Assembly: GCA_036006525.1 (NCBI GenBank)
Contig: DASYPP010000074.1
Span: forward strand, 28,401 to 92,400
From: DASYPP01 sp036006525
GTDB lineage: Bacteria; Gemmatimonadota; Gemmatimonadetes; Gemmatimonadales; GWC2-71-9
Reading direction: 5' to 3'
DNA length: 64,000 nt
Part shown: positions 1 through 9,865 of the stretch, piece after piece
Numbering within the stretch: the first letter of the stretch is position 1
How the letters are laid out: every line of letters starts with the position of its first letter
Made by a program: the position numbers and the translations under genes
The notes under the pieces: generated by a model
The model's input: only the letters and a program-made list of their open reading frames with translations
The model's database searches: none
What the model was told of the DNA's origin: nothing

Positions 1-178
1 CCGCCAGGGGCATCCAAATGCGGTGAGCAGTAAGAAGTAAGCAGTGAGCGGGACTGAACTTGAGATCCGTTGGCCGAAACCAGTCCTGCTTACTGCTTAC
101 CGCTTACTTCTTACGCTTTTGAGATTGAGAAGAAACCCTTGGAACCTGATCCGGTTTAGACCGGCGGAGGGAGCGCGG
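1..178 (+). promoter_or_regulatory. TPP riboswitch (THI element) upstream of thiC, 5' edge at window border
   Basis: The conserved 3' half is unmistakable: TGAGA at 126-130, ACCC at 135-138, ACCTGAT at 144-150 followed by a CCGG/CCGG stem, and GCGGAGGGA at 164-172, one base off the canonical THI-box end. The 5' half can be placed far upstream: GGGG at 7-10 pairs with CCC at 136-138 (P2), and CCGC at 1-4 pairs with GCGG at 175-178 (P1, probably continuing off the window). P3 then starts at 12-14 with 123-125 and 15-18 with 118-121. The P3 arm is therefore more than 100 nt long. It lies 73 nt upstream of the thiC start, so TPP-dependent control of thiC is expected; the mechanism (translation or transcription) is not evident. 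Confidence 0.85.
30..114. repeat. Long imperfect inverted repeat forming the riboswitch P3 arm
   Basis: Positions 30-42 are a perfect 13-bp complement of 102-114. A second block at 43-56 matches the complement of 81-94 imperfectly, and the right arm carries about 7 extra bases, as if one TAAGCAG-type unit had been gained or lost. The units (GTAAG, TAAGCAG) look like the short tandem TAAG repeats found in dispersed bacterial elements. The hairpin sits exactly where P3 of the TPP riboswitch is expected. Confidence 0.75.
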
Positions 179-250
179 CGACGAGCAGAAGCGTGTGCGC
201 TGCCCGCCGCCTACCCAGGCGGCGTTTTCATTTCCACCCTGGAGCGATGC

Positions 251-1933
<1,683 letters not shown>

Positions 1934-2180
1934 GTGATTGCACTGTCAAAAAACCAGGCACTACAACCCCCCAACGAGGGCCTGTCTGTGACGCTGGTCG
2001 CGGAGAAAATCCGGGCGGCTTCCTAAATTGGTATCACCACTGGGGCCATCGCCCCAACCCACCCAACATCAGCCCTCAGTCTGCCGAACGGTCTTCCCCG
2101 TTCGCGGAAAAAGATGTGTGCGACTACCGCCGCTGGGCAGCGGCAGGGTGGGAATTTCATACCCTGGAAGGAGAGTTTGC

Positions 2181-2801
2181 ATGAGCCGACGCATCCTGAC
2201 GATGGCCGCATTAGCCCTTGGCACCATTGTCTCGACGAGCCGTGCGCAGTTGCAGGTCACCCCGATTGTCGGCGTGTATTCGCCGACCAAGGCCCTGGTC
2301 GCCGATTCGGCCAGCAGTGCCTTCTTTGAGACGGAAAGTGGCGCGCTATACGGACTTCGCATTGGGTACTGGTTCTCGCCGCGGATCGCGGTCGAGGGTG
2401 GCCTGGCGATGTCTCCGACCAGGACTCGCCTATTCTCCCCCAGTTCGACCACCGAAATCAAGTTCAAGTCTACCGCCAAGATGGTCGATCTCCGGGGCAT
2501 TTTTCTGTTGACCCGACCCGGCCAGCCGACCGGCCTGCACGTCTCGGCCGGCGTCGCCTACACTCGGGCGTCGAATGCCCTCTTTGACCTGGCGAATGAA
2601 ATCAATTCGTTCGAATTCAAGACGTCGATCGGCGGCGTCGTGGGGCTCGGCGTCACCCATCGCATTGCGAGCGGCACCAGCCTGCGGGTCGATGCGGAAG
2701 ACCGGATCTATAAGGTGCATTTCGACCAGCCGGGAACCAACATCAAGGACCGTACCCAGCAGGACTATCTGTTTACCGTAGGCTTGGCGTTCACCTTGTA
2801 A
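2181..2801 (+). CDS. Outer-membrane beta-barrel protein
   Basis: A 206-residue protein with an N-terminal signal peptide (MSRRILTMAALALGTIV, cleavage probably after the SRA at about residue 21). The mature part alternates hydrophobic and polar residues in short strands, such as YGLRIGYWFSPRIAVEGG, and ends in a terminal phenylalanine strand (FTVGLAFTL), as in small OmpW/OmpA-type barrels. It has no catalytic motif. The ATG at 2181 follows a GGAAGGAG ribosome site at about 2166-2173. The gene stands alone between thiC and a convergent esterase. Exact function is unknown; a structural or adhesin-like outer-membrane role is an inference. Confidence 0.75.
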   Translation: MSRRILTMAALALGTIVSTSRAQLQVTPIVGVYSPTKALVADSASSAFFETESGALYGLRIGYWFSPRIAVEGGLAMSPTRTRLFSPSSTTEIKFKSTAKMVDLRGIFLLTRPGQPTGLHVSAGVAYTRASNALFDLANEINSFEFKTSIGGVVGLGVTHRIASGTSLRVDAEDRIYKVHFDQPGTNIKDRTQQDYLFTVGLAFTL

Positions 2802-2813
2802 GCTCTGACGGTG

Positions 2814-2839
2814 GCCACGCCGTCCCTTGGCGGCGTGGC
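2814..2839. terminator. Hairpin between convergent genes
   Basis: A perfect 9-bp stem (2814-2822 with 2831-2839, GCCACGCCG) with an 8-nt loop lies between the stop of the barrel gene (2801) and the stop of the convergent esterase (2843). There is no T-run on either side, so it may be a bidirectional or Rho-assisted terminator. Confidence 0.5.
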
Positions 2840-2842
2840 GCA

Positions 2843-3742
2843 TCAGGGTTTGAACGCCCATCGGAGAAACTCCGGCAGCGCCTGTCCCCAGGTTGCCGGA
2901 TCATGTCCGCCATCCACTTCGAAGTAGGTCATCTCCCGGCCCTCATGGAATCCCCTGGTGGCCAGGGCCTCCATCAGTTCGCGGGTATCCTGGATCGCAT
3001 CGATGACGCCGTTTCCATCACGGTCATCTCTCTCATCCTGTCTTCCTGCCTCCAGCCACATTCGAATCTTCGGAACTCGCCGAGTCTCCCGCACCAGGCG
3101 GTGCATGATGCGCGAGGCCTGCTTCGTCGCCACCGTGGAATCGTTGCTCCGCCACCAGAAGGAGCCGGAGAACACGCCGACCTTTCCGAATACATCGGCA
3201 TGGTTCCACGCCAGGTCGAAGGCTGCCAGCCCGCCGAGCGATGCGCCCATGACCACGGTCCTGGAGGCGGAACGGGTTATCCGGTAGCGCTGCCGGATCG
3301 CCGGGTTCAATTCCTCCAGCAGGAACCGATCGTACTTGCCCGCCTCGGCGCCGAGTCCCTGCGCGTTGGGGGAAGCCGCGACGCCGTACTCCTGGAGCCG
3401 GGCCCCGGTCGCATGGATCGCCACCAGGATCAGCGGCGGAACCGCGCGCTTCTGGTACAAGCTGTCCAGGATTTCCGGGACTCGCATTGCCTCCAGGTCC
3501 TGGCCGTCATTCATGAAGAGGACCGGATATCTGTTGCGATTGTCGTCATAGCCAGGCGGCAGCACGATGCGCACGGTGCGGCTGCGACCGAGAATGGCGC
3601 TGGGGAAATCGGCGAGGGTATCGATCCGGACCCGGGGTGACCGGTCCGTGCTCTGGGCAGGTGATGGCATTGATTGGATGTGAAGCAGGAAGACCAGTGC
3701 CGCCAGGCGCGGCACGGAAACGGTAAGGCTATTTCGATCCAC
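2843..3742 (-). CDS. Secreted alpha/beta-hydrolase, esterase D/enterochelin-esterase-like
   Basis: A 299-residue protein with an N-terminal hydrophobic segment (LAALVFLLHIQS) that looks like a signal peptide. The core matches the putative-esterase family (PF00756): RTVRIVLPPGYD, YPVLFMNDGQD, the nucleophile elbow GASLGG, and a C-terminal catalytic histidine in GGHDPATW. It probably hydrolyses ester bonds in the periplasm; the substrate is unknown. The start is GTG at 3742, with GGAG 7 nt upstream, so it overlaps the end of the upstream oxidoreductase by 14 nt, implying co-transcription. A second member of the same fold lies at 45803-46687. Confidence 0.8.
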   Translation of the reverse strand: MDRNSLTVSVPRLAALVFLLHIQSMPSPAQSTDRSPRVRIDTLADFPSAILGRSRTVRIVLPPGYDDNRNRYPVLFMNDGQDLEAMRVPEILDSLYQKRAVPPLILVAIHATGARLQEYGVAASPNAQGLGAEAGKYDRFLLEELNPAIRQRYRITRSASRTVVMGASLGGLAAFDLAWNHADVFGKVGVFSGSFWWRSNDSTVATKQASRIMHRLVRETRRVPKIRMWLEAGRQDERDDRDGNGVIDAIQDTRELMEALATRGFHEGREMTYFEVDGGHDPATWGQALPEFLRWAFKP

Positions 3743-4853
3743 GCCGGATCTCCTGGAATCGGCGGACCAGCGTGCGATGCTGGGACTCCTGCCGGTGCGA
3801 CGCCCAGCGCGCCATCCAACTTGCCTTGGTCGCGCCCAATCCGGTTCCGATGACCGGCTGCTTTCCGGGATGATAGCGCTGCTTCAGCTCCTGTCCGGCC
3901 GCGGCCGCCAGCACGTTGGCTGAGAGCACCGGTCCTTCGGAGAGGCGCGGGGCGCCGGATACCGGCATGATCGGCGTGCCCTGGTGGGCGGCGGCGCCGC
4001 CGGAGACAAATACGTTACGGGCGCCGGATGAACGCAGGTGGTCGTCCACCAGCAGGAAGCCACGCCCATCGGCCGGCAATCCAGAGCCATGCTGGATCGT
4101 GGGAGCCTCGGGCTCGGTAGCCCACACCAGGAAGTCGAACGGGACCCGGGCACCGCTCGAAAGCTGGATGTGGTGTTCCTGTACCTGGGCAATGACGGCG
4201 CCGAGCATGAGGGTGACATTTTCCGCTCGCAGGGTCTGGCTCAGCGCCTGGTGGGTGCCGTTCTTTCCCCCTGCCCCGCCCAGGTAGGGACCCGGATGAG
4301 CCAGCGTCACGATACCCTGCCCCCGTCGGCCGCGATCCATCCGGTGCCGAAGCGACAGCGCCAACTCCGCACCCCAAAGGCCGTCGCCGACCACCACGAC
4401 CCGGGGAGCTTCTCCGGCGGCGGAGGCCATCACCCGGTCCATCTCCGAAAGAGCGCTCCGAAGCTGGGGCAGGCCATGGACCTGGTGGCCATACTCCAGA
4501 ACTCCTGCAATTTGCTGGTCCCGGGCCGGGGCCCCCACCCCGATGGAGGCGATTTCATAACTCAACTCGGTCCCCCCGGACAGCCGGACCGACCGGTGGT
4601 CCGGGTCTATCGCCACCGCTTCTTCGTGGATAAACCGCGCTCCAGCTGCATCGGAGAGCCGGACCAGGTCGATGACGGCCTCATCCTCCCGGTATATCCC
4701 GGCGACGATCCCCGGCAGCATCGGGGCATAGACCTTGTCTCGGGAGGTACCTACCAGGGTGACTTCAATGCCGGGGAGGGGGGTCCGGGCCAGCCCCTCC
4801 AGGAGGTAGAGGTGGGGGTGGCCGGTTCCGAGCATGAGGATGCGGGTCGGCAT
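3729..4853 (-). CDS. FAD-dependent pyridine-nucleotide oxidoreductase (type II NADH dehydrogenase-like)
   Basis: A 374-residue protein with two Rossmann motifs: an N-terminal one (ILMLGTGHPHLYLLEGL, slightly off the GxGxxG pattern) and a central NAD(P)-binding one (VVVVGDGLWGAELALSL). A late segment NVFVSGGAA corresponds to the FAD-contacting GD/GG motif. The GTGHPHLYLL opening resembles the oxidoreductase domains found beside or fused to selenide/water dikinase (SelD). No SelD is present in the window. The redox partner could be a quinone or another small acceptor; this cannot be settled from sequence. ATG at 4853. It is followed by the esterase with a 14-nt overlap. Confidence 0.75.
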   Translation of the reverse strand: MPTRILMLGTGHPHLYLLEGLARTPLPGIEVTLVGTSRDKVYAPMLPGIVAGIYREDEAVIDLVRLSDAAGARFIHEEAVAIDPDHRSVRLSGGTELSYEIASIGVGAPARDQQIAGVLEYGHQVHGLPQLRSALSEMDRVMASAAGEAPRVVVVGDGLWGAELALSLRHRMDRGRRGQGIVTLAHPGPYLGGAGGKNGTHQALSQTLRAENVTLMLGAVIAQVQEHHIQLSSGARVPFDFLVWATEPEAPTIQHGSGLPADGRGFLLVDDHLRSSGARNVFVSGGAAAHQGTPIMPVSGAPRLSEGPVLSANVLAAAAGQELKQRYHPGKQPVIGTGLGATKASWMARWASHRQESQHRTLVRRFQEIRRGSK

Positions 4854-4921
4854 GTTTGCAATCTAGCGCTTTTTGCTGTAGAGTCCCCGGCCTTGGGAGA
4901 GAAGACAGAGGGCGCGGAGGA

Positions 4922-5079
4922 CCGCAACGGCCAACGCCGAGGCGCCGAGATCACAGAGTCTGCGCTGGGAAAAGCACGACATAACCTTTATCAAGGATCG
5001 CTTGTGCGGTTCTCCACAAGGACAGATAGTTCTCCGCGCAACTCAGCGGGCTCAGCGTCTCTGCGTTGGCTGTTGCCGA
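4922..5079. repeat. MITE-like inverted-repeat element, degenerate copy
   Basis: About 158 bp with imperfect terminal inverted repeats: the left end GCAACGGCCAACGCCGAG is the approximate reverse complement of the right end near 5060-5079. There is no ORF. Its ends resemble those of the element at 57837-57998 (CGGCAACGTCCAACGCCGAG), and its length matches the copies at 57837 and 59476. It fills most of the gap between the divergent oxidoreductase and MBL/rhodanese genes. Confidence 0.6.
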
Positions 5080-5113
5080 TATTCAATCGCAACCGTAACT
5101 CCAACAGCGCACA

Positions 5114-6538
5114 ATGATCTTCACTCGCTTTTATGATGACGGGCTGGCCCAGGCCAGCTACCTCGTGGGCTGCACCGCGACCGGGGAAGCTTTGATCGTG
5201 GATCCCAATCGCGACCTCGAGCAGTACCTCCGCGGGGCCGCCGCGCACGGGCTCAAGATTTCGGCGGTCACCGAAACCCACATTCACGCCGACTTCGTCT
5301 CCGGTTCCCGGGAATTGGCGGAACGAACCGGTGCCAGGCTCTACCTGTCGGCCGAGGGCGGCAAGGACTGGCAGTACCAGTTCGCCGAGGCGAGCGGCGC
5401 CCAGTTGTTGCGGGATGGCTCGGTGATCCAGGTGGGGAATGTCAGGATCGATGTGCGACACACGCCGGGCCATACGCCGGAGCACCTGAGCTTCCTGGTG
5501 ACCGATGGCGCGACGGCGACCGATCCGATGGGTGCCATCACCGGTGATTTTCTCTTCGTGGGCGACGTCGGCCGGCCTGACTTGCTGGAGAAGGCGGTGA
5601 AGGTGAGCGGGTCCGCAGCCACCGCGGCGGCGACGATGTTCGAGAGCGTTCAGAAGTTCAAGACACTCCCCGACTATCTCCAGATCTGGCCCGGGCACGG
5701 TGCCGGTTCGGCCTGCGGGAAGGGCATGAGCGCGGTTCCCCAGTCCTCCCTGGGCTACGAGAAACGGTTCAACTGGGCGCTGACCGAGACTGACGAAAAG
5801 CGGTTCATCCACGCCATCCTCGCCGGCCAGCCGGAGCCGCCGCGTTATTTCGCCGAGATGAAGCGGATGAACCGCGCGGGGCCCCGAAGCCTGAAAGGAT
5901 TTCGGATGCCCCCGCTGTTGCCGCCGGAGCGGTTGCCGTCGATGCTGAGCGAAGGCGCTATCGTGGTGGACATCCGGCCGGCTCCGGTCTTCGCGGCGGG
6001 TCACGTGCCCGGCGCGATCAGCATTCCGCTCAACCGCTCGTTCGTCACCTGGGCAGGCTGGCTGATTCCCTACACGCACGACTTCGTGTTGCTGGCGCAA
6101 AAGCGGGACGATGGCTCGGTGGCGCGCGCGGTGCGGGAATTGGCGATGATCGGGCTCGACCGGGTGGTCGGGGTCTTCGATGGCAAGGCGATCGAGCAGT
6201 GGAGTGCAGCGGGGAAACCGCTGATCACCGTGCCGGAGCTGCTGGTGGACGACCTGGCCGCGCGACGGCCCCGGCCGGTAGTGATCGATGTGCGGGGCGA
6301 GTCGGAGTGGGAGGCGGGCCACATGGATGGCGCACAGCACATCCCGCTGGGCTACCTCCTGGAACGGATGGACGAGGTCCCCCGCGATCGTCCCGTGGTG
6401 CTGCACTGCCAGGGCGGATCCCGGTCCCACATTGCCGCTTCGCTCCTCCAGGCCCAGGGTTACACCAACGTCACCAACTTGACGGGTGGTTTCGGGGCGT
6501 GGGAGGCCGCGGGCTTGCCGGTGCAGCGTGGCGAGTGA
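5114..6538 (+). CDS. MBL-fold metallohydrolase with two rhodanese domains (persulfide dioxygenase-like)
   Basis: A 474-residue cytosolic enzyme. Residues 1 to about 245 are a metallo-beta-lactamase fold with TETHIHADFVSG (His56, His58, Asp60), HTPGHTPEH, GDFLFVGDVGRPDL and WPGHGAG, as in ETHE1/persulfide dioxygenases. Two rhodanese domains follow, at about 265-360 and 375-474. Only the second keeps the active-site cysteine (VLHCQGGSRS, Cys432). The first has VLLAQKRDDG there and should be inactive in sulfur transfer. The likely role is oxidation of glutathione or protein persulfides to sulfite, linked to the sulfur genes at 13884-18016. ATG at 5114 without a strong ribosome site. It converges on and overlaps the phosphoesterase by 68 nt. 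Confidence 0.85.
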   Translation: MIFTRFYDDGLAQASYLVGCTATGEALIVDPNRDLEQYLRGAAAHGLKISAVTETHIHADFVSGSRELAERTGARLYLSAEGGKDWQYQFAEASGAQLLRDGSVIQVGNVRIDVRHTPGHTPEHLSFLVTDGATATDPMGAITGDFLFVGDVGRPDLLEKAVKVSGSAATAAATMFESVQKFKTLPDYLQIWPGHGAGSACGKGMSAVPQSSLGYEKRFNWALTETDEKRFIHAILAGQPEPPRYFAEMKRMNRAGPRSLKGFRMPPLLPPERLPSMLSEGAIVVDIRPAPVFAAGHVPGAISIPLNRSFVTWAGWLIPYTHDFVLLAQKRDDGSVARAVRELAMIGLDRVVGVFDGKAIEQWSAAGKPLITVPELLVDDLAARRPRPVVIDVRGESEWEAGHMDGAQHIPLGYLLERMDEVPRDRPVVLHCQGGSRSHIAASLLQAQGYTNVTNLTGGFGAWEAAGLPVQRGE

Positions 6539-7310
6539 ATTCGTGAGTCGCCGAGACTTCAAATAGTCCCCGCCTGGCGACCCAGGTGTGGATCGCCACG
6601 ATGATGCGAGGCGAGTCGACCCGGATGACACTGAACGAGTTGGGCTCTCCCCTCGATCGCGTCGAGGTCGCCGTTCCGCTCTGGATGACTGGGACCCGGT
6701 AATCCGGGACCTGGTACCGGAGGGTGCTTCCGATGTAGACCAGGTGGAGGTGGCCGCCGAGGAAGAGGTCCACCTGGTGCCGGGCAAAGGCTTTCATGGC
6801 GTGCTGCGCATTCATGACGATGTCGACTCCGGACAGGTGCTCCGGCATGTCGAAGGGATGATGTCCCACCACGATCTTCGCCTGGTTCTTCCCGAGACCG
6901 CTTAACGCCGCTTCAAGGCTCTCGATCTGTTGCCGGTTGATTCTCCCCCCCTTGATCACCAGGGACCGCGCGGTATTGACGCCCAGGACGGCGATCTCGT
7001 CATCAATGAAGCTGGGCGCCAGGTCCCCGGTGATGATGCGCCGGTAACGGCCCAACGGGTCCGCGAATCGCCGGAGGAGGTTGTAGGCGGGCACATCATG
7101 ATTGCCGGGAAGCACCAGCTGCGGGGTGGGAAGCCGCTGGAGGAATGCCCGGGCTTCGGCGAATTGCTCCTCGCGTGCGCGCTGGGTCAGGTCACCGGAT
7201 ATGACGACCAGGTCCGGTTTCAGCTCCTTTAGCGTGGAGATCACCGGCTCGATGGTGGCCTCCAGGATGGTCCCGAAGTGCAGGTCGGAGAGCTGGACGA
7301 TGGTTCGCAT
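6471..7310 (-). CDS. Calcineurin-like metallophosphoesterase
   Basis: A 279-residue protein with the full set of dimetal phosphoesterase motifs in order: LSDLHFG (Asp9, His11), SGDLTQRA, LPGNHD, VVGHHPFD and LGGHLH. The family covers cAMP phosphodiesterase CpdA and UDP-diacylglucosamine hydrolases. The substrate is not fixed, but the gene is translationally coupled (TAATG, 1-nt overlap) to a lipid kinase, which suggests a lipid- or nucleotide-phosphate substrate. The C-terminal 23 or so residues, rich in Pro and Ser, overlap the convergent MBL/rhodanese gene and may be dispensable. Confidence 0.85.
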   Translation of the reverse strand: MRTIVQLSDLHFGTILEATIEPVISTLKELKPDLVVISGDLTQRAREEQFAEARAFLQRLPTPQLVLPGNHDVPAYNLLRRFADPLGRYRRIITGDLAPSFIDDEIAVLGVNTARSLVIKGGRINRQQIESLEAALSGLGKNQAKIVVGHHPFDMPEHLSGVDIVMNAQHAMKAFARHQVDLFLGGHLHLVYIGSTLRYQVPDYRVPVIQSGTATSTRSRGEPNSFSVIRVDSPRIIVAIHTWVARRGLFEVSATHEFTRHAAPASPRPPTPRNHPSSW

Positions 7311-8209
7311 TAGTCTTCACCGCCGGCTGGAACCATGACCCGTAATGCACCGGGCTGAACCTTGAAATGCAGCGGAGTCGGGAGGTGCATAACCTCGCCA
7401 TCGATGGAGATCCGGAGGTGCCGGTGCCAGGATTCGATGCGGCACTCGGTGACCAGCAGGGCGTCGAAGTCATCGCCGGTCCGGGGCCTGCCAAAGAGTG
7501 CCCGCACCGAAAACCACAGCAGCTTGAGCCGGCCGGTGGGGTGGGGGATGTACAGGCAGAGCACGGCGCCGGTCAGTCGTTCCCGGGAAGGGATTTGTAC
7601 GCCGTCGAGCACGTACTCGTTATTGCCGATGAAGACGATTGGCGTCGTCCGGACGATCTCCTTGCCTTCCACGCTCACCTTGATCGTCAATCTCCAGTAG
7701 CGCGCCAGCGCCTTGAGCGTAGCCCACGCCGCCGCCGGCCACTTCGACCAGCCCTGTTCCTGATGGGATTCCCTGGCCAGCACGATGGCCGGGTAGAGAC
7801 CGAGGCCGGAATTGTTGAGAAAAATCTGGTCGTTGACCAAACCCACATCTACGCTCATGACCGACCCGCGGGTGAGGACGTCAACGGCGGGCTCCAGGTC
7901 CGGCGGAATCTCCAGGTCCTTGGCGAAGTGATTGAGAGTTCCCAGCGGCAGGACACCAAGAACGCATTGGGTATGGACCAGCGCGGCGGCAACTGCATTT
8001 ATGGTCCCGTCACCACCTCCGGCGACCACCATGTCGGCGCCGTTTCCCACCGCTGCCTTCGCCAGCGCTGTCGGGTCGTCGCCGTCGGCGGTAAAAACCA
8101 GACTGCTGCCGGGAAGCGCGGCCGCGAGCAGGGCAGTCAGCGTTCCCCGGGCCTCCGGACTCGCCATCCCCCCGGCATGGCCGTTGATAATGGCGCAGTA
8201 GCGGGTCAT
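7310..8209 (-). CDS. Diacylglycerol kinase family lipid kinase (DagK/YegS type)
   Basis: A 299-residue protein with the catalytic GGGDGTINAVA loop at about residues 60-70 and GVLPLGTLNHFAKDL, the second nucleotide-binding signature. The C-terminal half (FLNNSGLGLYPAIV, ISIDGEVM) is the usual beta-sandwich of the DAGK_cat/YegS family. It should phosphorylate diacylglycerol or a related lipid at the inner membrane. ATG at 8209 is preferred; the frame extends 99 codons further upstream through sequence that overlaps the antisense part of the neighbour and has no family similarity. The stop overlaps the phosphoesterase start (TAATG), so the two are made together. Confidence 0.9.
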   Translation of the reverse strand: MTRYCAIINGHAGGMASPEARGTLTALLAAALPGSSLVFTADGDDPTALAKAAVGNGADMVVAGGGDGTINAVAAALVHTQCVLGVLPLGTLNHFAKDLEIPPDLEPAVDVLTRGSVMSVDVGLVNDQIFLNNSGLGLYPAIVLARESHQEQGWSKWPAAAWATLKALARYWRLTIKVSVEGKEIVRTTPIVFIGNNEYVLDGVQIPSRERLTGAVLCLYIPHPTGRLKLLWFSVRALFGRPRTGDDFDALLVTECRIESWHRHLRISIDGEVMHLPTPLHFKVQPGALRVMVPAGGED

Positions 8210-8286
8210 GACCCAAGGTGGGGTAGGGCCGACCTGGTGTCTGCGGCTTAGCTCACGGAGTATAAAGTGAGGCCATGTGCCTTTGC

Positions 8287-9789
8287 TTAGTACCAGCCGA
8301 TCGGCTTCTCGTCGAGGTTGATGAATACCTGCTTGGTCTCCAGGTATTCCTCCACCCCCCAGTGTCCCAGCTCGCGGCCGAATCCCGACGACTTGTACCC
8401 ACCCCAGGGCGCCTCGACAAACGTGGGCTGCATGTGGTTGACCCAGACGATGCCGGCTTCCAGCGACCGGACCACCCGGAAAGCGCGGAAGATGTCCCGG
8501 CTCCATACCGCCGCCGCCAGGCCGTAGGGCGTCGCGTTGGCGATTTCGATGGCGTCGGCTTCATCCTTGAAGGGGATGACACTCATGACCGGGCCAAAGA
8601 TCTCTTCCTGGGCGATCCGGTCCGAGTTGTTTACGTCGTAGAAGACCGTCGGCTGCACGTACCAGCCCCGCGCGTGTTCTTTCGGAATTCCGCCACCGGC
8701 GGCCACCTTCGCTTCCTTGCGGCCAATCTCGAGGTATTTCGCGACCCGTCCGTGCTGCTCCTTGCTCACCAGGGGACCCATCTTGTTGTCCCGGTCCATG
8801 CCGGGGCCGACCTTGATGGTCTTCGCCTTGGCGCTCACCGCCTCCACGAACTTCTTGTAGATCTCTTTCTGCACCAGTACCCGGCTCCCGGCGGAGCAGA
8901 CTTCGCCCTGGTTGATGAAGACTCCGAACAGGGCGCCATCCACCGCGGCTTCGAAATCGGCGTCGGCAAAGAAAATGTTGGGTGACTTGCCGCCCAGCTC
9001 CAGCGACACCCGTTTGAGCTGGTCGGCGGCGTTCTTCATGATGAGCTTCCCGACCGACGCGCTGCCGGTAAAGGCGATCTTCCGCACGTCGGGATGGGTC
9101 ACCAGGGGGCTGCCGGCCCCGGGGCCATCTCCGGTGACGATGTTGACAACGCCGGGCGGGATTCCGACTGCGGCAAAATCCTCCGCCAGCTTGAGAATCG
9201 ACAGGGGCGTCTGTTCGGCAGGCTTGAGCACCACGGTGCAGCCCGCGGCCAGGGCCGGGGCGACTTTCCACGCCGCCATCATGAGAGGATAGTTCCAGGG
9301 AATGATCTGCCCGGCCACACCCATCGGCTCCCGGAGCGCGAAGGCGATCGCGTCGGCCGGCACCGGGAGTACTTCACCGTTGATCTTGGTGGCGAGGCCG
9401 CCGTAATACTCGAAGCAGGTGGCGGTGTCGTCCATGTCATACTCCGACTCGACGATCGGTTTCCCCGAGTTCAGAGTCTCGATCTCCGCCAGCTCATCCT
9501 TCCGGGCCCGGATCCGCTCGGCCAGCCGGAGAAGCACCCGGCCGCGCTCCTGCGCGGTGGTCGCCTTCCAGCCGCCGTAGAACGCCTTCTTCGCCGCCTG
9601 GGCCGCCCGGTCGATATCCGCCGCGGACCCGGCCGGCACCGTGGCGATCGGCTCCTCGGTGGCCGGATCGAAGACCGGCATGGTCTTGCCATCCTTGGCA
9701 TCAACAAACTTGCCGTTGATGTACATCTTGAATTGCTTAACGGTGGACGCGCGGGACGGAGCCTTCTTGGGCTGGGTACGGGACGCCAT
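8287..9789 (-). CDS. NAD(P)-dependent aldehyde dehydrogenase (ALDH superfamily)
   Basis: A 500-residue enzyme with canonical ALDH motifs: PWNYPLMMAAWKVAPALAAG, IAFTGSASVGK, the general base in VSLELGGKSPN (near residue 264) and the catalytic Cys298 in NQGEVCSAGSR. The C-terminus WGGYKSSGFGRELG is typical of betaine-aldehyde/aminobutyraldehyde-type members. ATG at 9789 is preferred over the 54-codon extension, which crosses an 11-bp hairpin. It lies directly downstream of a saccharopine-dehydrogenase homologue on the same strand. This suggests oxidation of an amino-aldehyde such as aminoadipate semialdehyde, or of a polyamine-derived aldehyde; the choice is not resolved here. Confidence 0.93.
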   Translation of the reverse strand: MASRTQPKKAPSRASTVKQFKMYINGKFVDAKDGKTMPVFDPATEEPIATVPAGSAADIDRAAQAAKKAFYGGWKATTAQERGRVLLRLAERIRARKDELAEIETLNSGKPIVESEYDMDDTATCFEYYGGLATKINGEVLPVPADAIAFALREPMGVAGQIIPWNYPLMMAAWKVAPALAAGCTVVLKPAEQTPLSILKLAEDFAAVGIPPGVVNIVTGDGPGAGSPLVTHPDVRKIAFTGSASVGKLIMKNAADQLKRVSLELGGKSPNIFFADADFEAAVDGALFGVFINQGEVCSAGSRVLVQKEIYKKFVEAVSAKAKTIKVGPGMDRDNKMGPLVSKEQHGRVAKYLEIGRKEAKVAAGGGIPKEHARGWYVQPTVFYDVNNSDRIAQEEIFGPVMSVIPFKDEADAIEIANATPYGLAAAVWSRDIFRAFRVVRSLEAGIVWVNHMQPTFVEAPWGGYKSSGFGRELGHWGVEEYLETKQVFINLDEKPIGWY

Positions 9790-9826
9790 AGCCTGACTCG
9801 CGGTTGCGGAAGGACCTGATAATACT

Positions 9827-9853
9827 CCCCCTCTCCCATTCCGGGAGAGGGGG
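9827..9853. repeat. Perfect 11-bp intercistronic hairpin
   Basis: CCCCCTCTCCC at 9827-9837 is the exact complement of 9843-9853, with the 5-nt loop ATTCC. It lies between the saccharopine dehydrogenase stop (9866) and the ALDH start (9789). The pattern of a CT-rich arm with a short loop is a common dispersed bacterial repeat and could stabilise the upstream mRNA or attenuate read-through. No U-tract is present. Confidence 0.6.
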
Positions 9854-9865
9854 CTGGGGGTGAGA

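Noticed and set aside
44..250. Upstream extension of the thiC reading frame starting with GTG at 44
   Set aside because: It runs through the TPP riboswitch and has no ThiC similarity; ATG at 251 has a ribosome site and begins the conserved part.
4038..5117. 359-codon open frame on the plus strand
   Set aside because: Antisense to the well-supported FAD oxidoreductase and with arginine/proline/glycine-rich shadow composition of GC-rich codons.
4991..6787. 598-codon minus-strand frame
   Set aside because: Antisense to the MBL/rhodanese gene, whose metal and Cys motifs are clear; the frame has no domain.
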